Shown in pieces: positions 32,810-44,300 of a stretch of DNA of 48,680 bases. The position numbers and the translations under genes are program-made. Each line of letters starts with the position of its first letter. Within the stretch, counting starts at the first letter, position 1. Location: NCBI RefSeq assembly GCF_000003605.2, contig NW_003120932.1, positions 79,092-127,771 on the forward strand, written 5' to 3'. The stretch comes from Saccoglossus kowalevskii (Eukaryota > Hemichordata > Enteropneusta > Harrimaniidae). Under the pieces are notes generated by a model. It did not search any database, had not been told where the DNA came from, and was given only the letters and a program-made list of their open reading frames with translations.

Positions 32810-35005
32810 AATTGGTGTGAATAGAATAATTGTAAAATGTGACCCAGTGATGTATGCCGGCATGTAGCATTTCCTGTGCTATTAAAAATCAAATCCCGCA
32901 AAACAGAGTTTTACCGTCGCAGTAACCTCCGGTCTTATACTTGTAGATGAATCTCTTCAAAATTTAATTGTAACCGGACTCACTGTTATCATCTATAAAA
33001 ACTACCTAGATTTTAGATGATACTTTTATTTTTTACCGAAGTCGTACGAAAAAGTCAACCCTTGCCTTGCGTGAAACACTGGCCCACTATCCGATGTCAA
33101 GACGTCGGCCCCGGGGGGGGGGGGGGTCACGCTACTATTTCGTTGCCGTGCATTTTGTTCGCATGAGCACATTAGATAAAACAACCAAGTATTTATCAGA
33201 CAGATTTATTACATGTAACATAATTTACGAATTTAGAAAAACCTAAGCATGCAAGTATGCCTACTTGGTGAAAACTCCTCTGAAAAATGGATTATATAAA
33301 CCAGGTCCAAGCATATTCTTATCATTGATCAACCTTTACATGTAGTTTGCGGCCTGTTATCAGAATTTTCATGCAATGCATAGCCACCACAGATGACCGT
33401 ATTTTATTGTTTGCAACCATATTTTGTAAAAGGGAGCCCCCTCCCAATGTAACTGCATTACTTCTGGACTAAGAAAGTAACCCCGTGGTCAGACACCTTT
33501 CAATGACAAAGCCAAGAAAAAATATTACAGAAATTTATTGTAAGTTTTTATTCTGTTAACATATAATTACATTGAAGTGGTACATTCATGTACTTTTTTG
33601 TTTATTCAAAATTTGTTGTTCAAAAGCGATTGTTTTGTCTTTGCTGTACTTCCTGTCTAGAAAGGCAGCAGTGCACACATCTTATCAGCTGTGTGTAAAC
33701 TACAAACAGATATCTTATCAGTTGTTTGTAAATAGCAAATAAAGAAAGTGGCTCAACTTAAAACTATTTACCCTCAGTTCAGTTATGTTTGTAAACCATG
33801 CATATTAATGAGATGCACTAGTTTGGTGTACACTGGATAAACAAAAACTTGGCCATTTGTTTGCACACAAGAAAAAAATCAGTTTACTTGTACAAGATAT
33901 TTTTTTTCAATAAAATAATAACATCAATGTATGTAGCATGCCTTAGGGAGCTATTCGTGTGATTTTCAAAAAAAATGTGAAAAGTGCCCAAAAAACTATT
34001 CTGCTACCTTTAGCACAATTTTGCTCACCAAATCAAATAAAGGGATCCTTGTCGTTAACAATGAGCAAAATTTTCTCTTGAAACAGAATAAGTGTTGGGC
34101 AGCTGAAATCTAGGACCCTCAAAATATTCATCAAACTCATGAAATAGATTCTTAGTGGTATATGTAGAACACCTTGTGAATTTAAATGCATTTTACTTAC
34201 AGCAGTGTGTGCCCACATAACTTTCTTACCGGTAATTTTATTTTTAAATTTATAAACAAACTCTGCAAATGAATCTTATAAATTTGCAAGATTTTTCCAC
34301 CAAACTTCATGTATTAATAGATGTACAAACAATACGGAACATGGAAATAACTCTGCACGAAAATAGTTGAAAAGTTATATTGAAACATACATGTAAGTTC
34401 ATTTCATAAAAGTATCTTTTTAACATGTTTTTTTTTCCCTTTTGCAGAATAACTTTATAAATTTAATACCGAGATATGTCAGAAGCTAAGAAAGCACTAG
34501 AAGGCATGATGTGATATTTAAAATTATCATGTACATAAATGCTGAAATAAGGTCAGAATATTGATTCAAATAAATTAGTGTACAATGCTGATAATACTTC
34601 AAATAAATGACAAAATACTTATAATAATGATGTATTAAAATCATTCATACCTTAAAATTCTAGTTTGCTATTAATTCCGAAAATTGCCACGTGCAATGAA
34701 AATGGCAATACTATTATTAATCATTTTACTAATTCAAGCTAAATATTTATCAACTCATATGACAGTTACACTTTGATTACCATATACATTAATATTGGTA
34801 GAATGTAAGTGGTATCGACCAAGCTAATCCACGTTGAATTTGAATGGTGACTTCAAATGAAAACAATTGAGTTTATAAATATCAAGTACAAACATGGCTT
34901 TGTTGATTGCAGTGTAGATTTGATACATGTATGTATTAAATATAAATCTATTTAATTTTCCATCAACCATACCAGAATAAAAAGATCCTAGACGCATTAA
35001 TTAAG
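32810..35005. other. Region upstream of the LRR gene
   Basis: About 2.2 kb with a run of 14 G following CCCC (33113-33126) and no convincing exon. Just before the LRR start, an acceptor-like ATACCAG ends at 34975, and the LRR frame stays open from there. A 5' exon may therefore exist upstream. Confidence 0.4.
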
Positions 35006-35306
35006 ATGGTAAAGAAACTTTCTGACCTGTGCTTGGAATGTGTTGGAACAAATCTGGACACAATCAGTCGTGTGGGGAATTTCCTTCCAACAATATACAA
35101 AGAATTGTTATTGGAACGCCTGGCTTGCCATGATAGACTCACCCCAGATTATCTAAGACATATCAGTTATCATCTGTTTTCACCAGCATTGACCAGGATA
35201 TGTTTTTACAAATGCCAGCAAGTCACAGACGATGTACTCAGAAATATTGAAAAGTCCTCTTGTAAATTGCAGTCAATTACAGTACATGGGTGCAATGAAA
35301 TTTCAG
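35006..35306 (+). CDS. LRR gene exon 1
   Basis: 301 nt starting MVKKLSDLCLECVGTNLDTI, with the BC-box-like L-x3-C-x3-V, followed by FLPTIYKELLLERL and the first repeats (LTRICFYKCQQVTDDVL). It ends one base into a codon at donor GTGAGT. Confidence 0.88.
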
Positions 35307-38300
35307 GTGAGTAAATTGTGAATCAGAAAACATTTTGTAGAAGTGAAATATTCAAGGTCACTGTGACTATCACAAGATTCTTAGGCGCTCATAGTGACTA
35401 TTGCAAGAATCTTAGGGGTTCACAGTGACTATTGCAAGAATCTTAGGGGTTCACAGTGACTATTGCAAGAATCTTAGGGGCTCACAGTTACTTTTGCAAG
35501 AGTCTTAGGGGTTCACAGTGACTATTGCAAGAATCTTAGGGGTTCACAGTGACTATTGCAAGAATCTTAGGGGCTCACAGTTACTTTTGCAAGAGTCTTA
35601 AGGGTTCACAGTGACTATCACAAGAATCTTAGGGGCTCACAGTGACTATTGCAGGAATCTTAGGGGCTCACAGTGACTATTTAAAGAATCTTAGGGGCTC
35701 ACAGTGACCATTGAAAGAATCTTAGTGGCTCATAGTGACCATTGAAACAATTTTAGGGGCTCACGGTGGCTATTGCAAGAATCTTAGGGGCTCACAGTGA
35801 CTATTGCAGGAATCGTAGGGGCTCACAGTGACTATTACAAGAATCTTAGGGGCTCATAGTGACTATTGCAAGAATCTTAGGGGCTCACATTGACTATTGC
35901 AAAAATCTTAGGGGCTCAAAGTGACTATTTAAAGAATCTTAAGGGCTCACATTGACTATTGCAAGAATCTTAGGGGCTCACAGTGACCATTGAAAGAATC
36001 TTAGGGGCTCAAAGTGACTATTTAAAGAATCTTAGGGCTCATAGTGACTATTGGAAGAATCTTAGGGGTTCACAGTGACTATTGAAAGAATCTTAGGGGC
36101 TCACAGTGACTATTGCAAGAATCTTAGGGGCTCACAGTGACTATTGCAAGAATCTTAGGGGCTCAAAGTGACTATTTAAAGAATCTTAGGGGCTCATAGT
36201 GACTATTGGAAGAATCTTAGGGGTTCACAGTGACCATTGAAAGAATCTTAGGGGCTCACAGTGACCATTGAAAAAATTTTAGGGGCTCACGGTGGCTATT
36301 GCAAGAATCTTAGGGGCTCACAGTGACCATTGAAAGAATCTTAGTGGCTCATAGTGACCATTGAAAAAATCTTAGGGGCTCACAGTGACTATTGCAAGAA
36401 TCTTAGGGGTTCAAAGTGACTATTTAAAGAATCTTAGGGGCTCATAGTGACTATTGGAAGAATCTTAGGGGTTCACAGTGACTATTGCAAGAATCTTAGG
36501 GGCTCACAGAATTGTTTTCATCCTGTATGCATTGATAAAAACAAGTGGTTCAACCTTTTTATTATTTCCAGATGTTGGAATAAAGTCACTTGTATCAAAT
36601 CAAGATGAGCTGCACACTTTAGAGTTAAGAAAGCTTCCCCATCTAACCTTCCAAGGACTTCAGCATGTGTCATCTCCTGTCTTGCTGCATGTAGATTTGA
36701 GACAGTGTGCAAAACTAGAGAATGATGGAGTTCAAATCTTGGTAACAAACAATCCAACGATTAGAACATTGTTAATTCCATTCTGTGGTAAACTCTGTGA
36801 TGAAATTGTAATACATATTGCGCAGACACTACTGTCAAACTTGGTGAGTTCAACATAATATCTTTACATGCAGGTGAATGGTTACCAAAATTCAGTGAGC
36901 TAATTAATCATCAACTCTGACAAGAGAAAGTACCCAAAATGGTAAAAAAAAATGTTCCCAATTTGGCTACATTGTCTATATTTCAGAAATTCAATTTAAC
37001 ACCCTCTGTCAAGCTAAATGTATAGGTCTATTAGGATATCTGGAAAAGTGTGATATAAAGTCAAAATTTGCTCATCATGTATTCTTATGCTTTCACTATT
37101 TACACTACCGGTAGTAATTTTTTGATAGATTTGGAGGGCAACATTCTTGAATAAGTGCTTGTCATGGATGAATGAGTAAGTTATTAATGCAACATGTATG
37201 CAGAGTTCTACCATTGACAGTGCAGGAACTGTTTTATGATGGAAATTTAAAAATATTCAAATTCCATCAAGAACTAGCCCAACACAATAAACCAACTTCT
37301 AAATATCGATTTAAGAATTTTACTTAATGCTATAATGTACCTGTACAGGCATTGTAATTCATCCTGCAAACAGTTGCTGTTTCGAGACCACTCTGTAGTA
37401 GGATGTTGACTTGTTTCGAGACCACTCTGTAGTAGGATGTTGACTTGTTTCGAGACCACTCTGTAGTAGGATGTTGACTTGTTTCGAGACCACTCTGTAG
37501 TAGGATGTTGACTTGTTTCGAGACCACTCTGTAGTAGGATGTTGACTTGTTTCGAGACCACTCTGTAGTAGGACGTTGACTTGTTTCGAGACCACTCTGT
37601 AGTAGGACGTTGACTTGTTTCGAGACCACTCTGTAGTAGGACGTTGACTTGTTTCGAGACCACTCTGTAGTAGGATGTTGACTTGTTTCGAGACCACTCT
37701 GTAGTAGGATGTTGACTTGTTTCGAGACCACTCTGTAGTAGGATGTTGACTTGTTTCGAGACCACTCTGTAGTAGGACGTTGACTTGTTTCGAGACCACT
37801 CTGTAGTAGGACGTTGACTTGTTTCGAGACCACTCTGTAGTAGGATGTTGACTTGTTTCGAGACCACTCTGTAGTAGGATGTTGACTTGTTTCGAGACCA
37901 CTCTGTAGTAGGATGTTGACTTGTTTCGAGACCACTCTGTAGTAGGATGTTGACTTGTTTCGAGACCACTCTGTAGTAGGATGTTGACTTTAATCTTGCA
38001 TTATTTATTTCAGGAAATTCTTGATATTGGTGGTTTATATGATCTTGGTGATGGTAGCGTAAGTGTCCTTGCACAGAAATGTCATAATCTGAAAAAGTAA
38101 GAACCTTAGTATTTGCATTAAACAATCCCAAGTGACAAATTATAATATAGTATATTAATATTACACATCTGTTACCGTAACGCCATAAATTTTGCGGTAT
38201 TGTACTGTGTATTTGCATCCTACTAAATTAGAAAATACGTACCCTAAATATAGAATGACAACGCACATAAGCATCCTCTAATAATACAAACAAATATGCA

Positions 38301-41300
38301 GCCCCAAGCACGAAGTTTGACTGGACCCCACACAGAGAAGTTTGCTAAATTTGTGAGGTCTCGTAATGACAATAGAAATTATGTTTTGGTTATTTTTGAC
38401 TCCCATGTGCGAAGCACACAATGGGAGTCTTAGACTGGCGCAGTCGGGGCGATTAATTTGTTTTTGTAGTTTATATAAAATAAAAAAATTCGCGAAATGG
38501 AGGTGTTAGCACAAAATCCCCTGTAACTGCGAAATCACCCCGACTGGTTTATTCTGCATGGCCCTCTATCGACACTGCAGGAACCCGTCGATTTTTCAAT
38601 GGGTAATTATGTTAATGAGTGTTCTAATTGACAATCATCTAAGTCAATCACAACGTCTCTTCAACTGACCTCTGACCGAGAAGACGTCGGCTGATCGTAG
38701 CAGCCGTTTTTTTTAATTCTACAACTACTACGAGTTACTTTTTAAGTCTATTTACGACGACTACGACAAACTCAAATTTCAACGTGCAGCCATGTTGGGT
38801 CTGCAATGTGACCTTTACCATGTTGACCTCATTATGCACGTATTTCCGCGCCCACCTCATTATTATATGTGCATCATGAATATTTAATAGTAATGAATTT
38901 CCAGCAGAATAAACCAGTCGGGGTGATTTCGCGCTAACACTTCATTTCGCGAATTTTTTTATTTTATTTAAACTAAAAAAAAAAAAAAACTAATCATCCC
39001 GACTCCGCCAGTCTATGGGAGTCTTTGCAGTTAGTGTGTCTGTATGTGTGTCTGTCTTTTCCACCGATATCCCAAAAACTATGCATTGATTTTTGATGAA
39101 ACTTGGTACATAGATGCTCTGGGCCAATGCGCAGATTTGATTAGGTTTTGGTAAAAATCCATGCATATTAATTACCTAATTTGCATAATAATTAGCTGAT
39201 TTGTAGCTGTTCCATGACTGTTCCACTGATATCTAAAGAACCACTCATTGGATTTTGATGAAACTTGGCACATACAGTATGTACTCTGAACTAATGCGCA
39301 GATTTGATTAGTTTTGGGTAAAAATCAGTGCATATTAATTACCTTATTTGCATAATGATTTATCAATTTTCGGCCTTTCCACTGATATCTCAAGTACTAA
39401 TCATCACATTTCAATAAAACTTGGTACACACATGTCATAGGACACTGCACAGACCTGATAGTTTTTAGGGTAATATCAGTACATATTAATTACCTAATTT
39501 GCATAATTAATTAATTTTCAGCTTTTAATATTTTAATATATTAATATTTAAGTGGTAATTTAAGTAGTAATCACATTTCTTACTTAATGACTATGCAGAG
39601 ACCTGATTAGTTTGTGCATATTAATCTCCTTATTAGCATAATTAGTTAATTTTCAGCTTTTCGCCTGATATCTCAAGTACTATACACATTTTAATGAGAC
39701 TTGCGACAGATCTTCTCGGACTATGCAGAGACCTGATTAGTATTGGAGTAAATAATTGTGCATATTAATTACCTAATTAACATAAGTAATTCACAATTTT
39801 TGGGTTCTATTTTCAATGAAATTTGGTACTTAGATATTACATTATGCAGACTTTATTAGTTTTACATTGCACAGACCTTATTAGTTTTACACTCAAATCT
39901 GTTCATATTAGTTATAATATCTCAAGTACAAGTAATTTTGAATTAATTTTTAATGTGTCTCCAATACATACGGGAGTTCTTTCTAAGCCTTCTTTGATTT
40001 TGTATTAGAATGTGTAAAAACCAGCCCTTCTTTCACTAGCTGTGCTCGTCTATTTTCCAATGTAACCACCTATTGGAAGAATTATCTACATCACTGTATT
40101 TATTTATCAAAATAGAAGTTTTTGAAGGTTGTAATGTACCCATGATAAGTGTAAAATTTTGTACATCATTCTTACTCTAATATTTATTCCCAATAAATTT
40201 GATCTTTCAGATTAGTTCTTCATGGTTGTAGCAGAGTCACCAAAGAAGGTCTTAAACAAGTAAGCATGATTCATTTTCACAGTTCTATGTGTGATGTATG
40301 TATGCTCTAAGCTAAGTATATTTAAAGTGCATAATATTTGTATGCCATCTACAGCACAGCTGTCACATAGGCTTTGACTTATTAGACTTCAGGTTCATAT
40401 AAACAGCTGTCACATAGGCTTTGACTTATTAGACTTCAGGTTCATATAAACAGCTGTCACATAGGCTTTGACTTATTAGACTTCAGGTTCATATAAACAG
40501 CTGTCACATAGGCTTTGACTTATTAGACTTCAGGTTCATATAAACAGCTGTCACATAGGCTTTGGCTTATTAGACTTCAGGTTCATATAAACAGCTGTCA
40601 CATAGGCTTTGGCTTATTAGACTTCAGGTTCATATAAACAGCTGTCACATAGGCTTTGACTTATTAGACTTCAGGTTCATATAAACAGCTGTCACATAGG
40701 CTTTGGCTTATTAGACTTCAGGTTCATATAAACAGCTGTCACATAGGCTTTGGCTTATTAGACTTCAGGTTCATATAAACAGCTGTCACATAGGCTTTGG
40801 CTTATTAGACTTCAGGTTCATATAAACAGCTGTCACATAGGCTTTGACTTATTAGACTTCAGGTTCATATAAACAGTTTAGCTTCATTTCAGTTTGTCTT
40901 TGCTTTGCTTCGCTTCAGTGTTGCGTCAGCATCACTTGCAGCGCCATTATACGCTGAAGTTTTTGTGATCAAAATATGTTTTTAATGAACACAACTACAT
41001 TGCGTAGCAGCAAATGATCACGGTTGCGCAATCCGGTCATGCTGCGTTTCACAATTGTTAGTTATCACTCAGCAGTGATTATAATAACGTACAAAAAATA
41101 AATTTGTTGAATTGTTATGAAATACAAATAAAATTCAACTTAGTTTCATCGTAAGCAAATGATTCCGGTCTCGTATAAACGCTCGATGCTGTAGGGTATC
41201 CGCCATGTCCTTTCACTTGCATGAGTTGACCTAAATCGCTAATTAACCAATCAAAATGCTGGATGATGCCAACGTGTTCAGATTACCATAGCTTATTTAA

Positions 41301-44300
41301 ATATGTTAATGTTATTGAATGCAACGCGGAAGAGATTTGTCTGTGTTGTATAATCTTTTGGCTTGGATTTTGATGGGAAAATGGCATGATTTTTTTTTTT
41401 TTAAATCAAAAATTAATTGTTTCAAAAGATAAACTGAGCATTAAAAGAATAATTTAACATTTTTTACAGTGATAACATTCTTACCCATTCACGCTAGTCA
41501 CAATAAATATACTCTTGAATAAAAACTTAAATAGACTATTTCAGGTGTCAGGAAAGATTGAAATGTCTGAAAAATTATGCCAAAATATTTAAAATAAAAC
41601 TTTAAAAACTGCTGAAATTTTTTTTCAAAAACCCAAACTGCAGTTTAATGGCGCAGGGCAAATTTACGGCAGAATCCAGGAGTATGAACTTGTATGATTT
41701 GCGAAGGCAACTTAAACTGTGACTACTAGTAGTGTCATACTACTAGTAGATTTGAAGTGTCGTTCAGAATTTAAATTAATATAGATTTAATTTCCTTCTT
41801 AGTGTTTCTTTGGAATAAAAATGAGGATGTGGAAAAAACCTCATCAGCTTTAATTAGGAAATATGTAACTGATTTATGGCAATATAGAAAAGAAATGATG
41901 AATGTAATTTAAAGATATGTATTACTGTTTTCATGGTGCCGACACAAAGGTTGAATGAACATTATAACAATCTCAGTATTAACCAATATCAAAACATGTT
42001 TTGTTGGGTGAAGTGAAACTATAAATTGGTCGCTTATGACAACATTAATGTAAGTTTAAAATGAGCTTGAAGTGAGGAATGGCATCTAACTTATTTTGCC
42101 TGCATTGAACAAAATTGGTCATGAATGAATCAGACCAATTCAGTGATAAGTCATTGGTGGTTATTTGAAAGGAAACATTGTATTTTTATGGTGTCGATAG
42201 GCAGGTAAAAATTAAAAGTTTTGAGACACACATTTTTAGAAAGTGTTCAGAACTGGGAAACTTGAATCTCTGAGAATTGATTATTAAAATAGATGTGCTA
42301 TGATTCCTAATTTTATAGGGTAAAATTTCTACATCTGACAGTACCACTTAAAGCCCAACAACTATCAAGTAAGATTTGTAATTGAAATATGCCTATGTGT
42401 TTTCAGATTGGAAGTAATTGCAAATATCTTCAAAACCTAGACCTAGCATACTGTTACAAAGTGAGCTCCACTGCAGATTGTGAAGGTTTGTTACATTTAC
42501 CAAGCAGTCTAGAAGACCTTTCATTATGTGGAATACAAGTCAACGGTCAACATCTTCCGGATATCCTGTGTAGACTGGTACACTTACAAAGTGTCAAACT
42601 CTGTGGGATAAGTACTCTGAGTGATGAAAACATGGAAAAGGTGAGACAGCAGCCACTTGTCTGAATTACTGTAAAGGGGTTAATTATTCACTGGGTTTTA
42701 ATTTTGCCTATTTTGCTGACTGGAAAATGCGCTAAATTAAAACCCAGTGAATATGTAAAATTTAGCATAGAACACATTATCTAAATGATAAACCGTGAAT
42801 TTAAAACCCACTGAATATGCCTGAAATGGCAAATCAGCAAAATTTAAACCCAGTGAAAACTAGTCATTTTACAGTATTAGTGAAAAGTGTAATGAATAAA
42901 AGCATGAAACTGGTATAAAGGCTGGCTCGTTCACAGTCCGAATAATCAAAGACCAATCTTGATACAATTTGTTGGAACTTATCAATGTAGTTTGTACAGC
43001 CTTGTATTCTTCTGTAAGATTCATCTGATAAGAAAAAAGCTGTACCTTCAACATATGAGTTTTGAGTAAATAATTTAATAATTTTTACACTGTACAATTC
43101 AAAACTAAATAATAAGAAATGCTCTGTGCTTGTAATGCACAAGTTCTTAGTAAATAAATACTAAAACGCCATACTTGCAACATAAGAGTTATAAGTAAAT
43201 CATATAATACTGGCACAAGGTTAAAACTAAATATATAAAAAATAGGTTGTCATTGCAACACAAGAGCTATTAGTTAATATAAATGAAATAACTGAATATA
43301 ATATGAGGGTATTATGAGGATACCTCAAAGTATGCACGAAGACAGTACATCGAATAGGGATTTATAAAATAATGATAATAAATTTGTATTAAGTGATGCT
43401 CACTGCATCACACACCATTTTAGAATACATGAAAACAAATCACATTAACCAACAAATTAACTGTTTTATAAAAAAGAAATTCAAAATACTTAAAAAATAA
43501 CTTTACCATTAAAATCGAAATTAAATGAAAAACTGTTTTCTAAACAGATGATTTTTCAGATTTCTCTTTGATTGACTGATGAATGGAGGGTTGAAGTTCA
43601 TTTCCCAAAAGGACGGCATAATTGCTAAAAAAACAAAACAATTATATGTTTTTGAATCTTGTCTTTTCAATAACATATATATTTATTATATTATTCATAT
43701 GTATTTATTATATTATTCATATGTATTTATTATATTATTCATATGTATTTTTCCCCAGATATTCAGTTCATTAGGTCCACAGCTAGATCTGGTAGATCTA
43801 AACTGTTGTGGTGGTGTTGTCACCGATTCTATTCTCCGTTCTATGGTCAATCACTGTAAAAATTTACAATCCTTGGCTTTGTCATTTTGTACAAAAGTTA
43901 GTGGTGAGACCCTGTATCCATTGTTAGAAGACAGGAAGAGAGCTGAAAATATTACAACACTGGTATTAAGTGCCTGTATGTCGGTAAGTCGTAACTATTT
44001 GATACATTGTTAGGGAGATGAAATCAGACTAGACTAGAAAGTCAAAGTAAATAACATAGTATGTCAGGTTTTCTATGTTCAAATCAAATTACCCAGATTA
44101 TGATTAAGGTATAGATGCATGTTCGTGGGCACTCGAAGTGAATTTTTTTTTTTTTTTTGCTTTTCTTACCCAGTCTTGGCTAGATAGTGTTGAAATTTCG
44201 GAGCATTTTCAATGCTGGAACATGCCCAAAAATGGATTTTAAAATATAGGGAATCAAGGCACACGTATGTGATTAAATGTCCCGAAAGTTTGTTTACGTT

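Larger units (their letters stand above)
38097..40210 (+). other. LRR intron 3, nested repeats
   Basis: Contains family X copy C, then an older dispersed repeat (38400-39990) interrupted by a Mutator-type mini-transposon. About 200 unremarkable bases precede exon 4. Confidence 0.7.
40260..42406 (+). other. LRR intron 4
   Basis: Holds the 47-bp minisatellite and family Z copy 1. The 41500-42406 part shows nothing recognised beyond AT-rich runs. Confidence 0.6.
42641..43758 (+). other. LRR intron 5
   Basis: Contains a TA-flanked mini-transposon starting 28 bases after exon 5 and a 24-bp repeat (three copies) 10 bases before the acceptor of exon 6. The middle is plain AT-rich DNA. Confidence 0.7.

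Noticed and set aside
35357-36509. CRISPR-like appearance of the regularly spaced repeat
   Set aside because: Units are contiguous with no unique spacers, and the DNA is from an animal nucleus. It is a minisatellite.
37274-38218. 314-codon minus-strand frame with a regular repeat peptide
   Set aside because: It is the 34-bp minisatellite read through in successive frames, opposite to the LRR gene.
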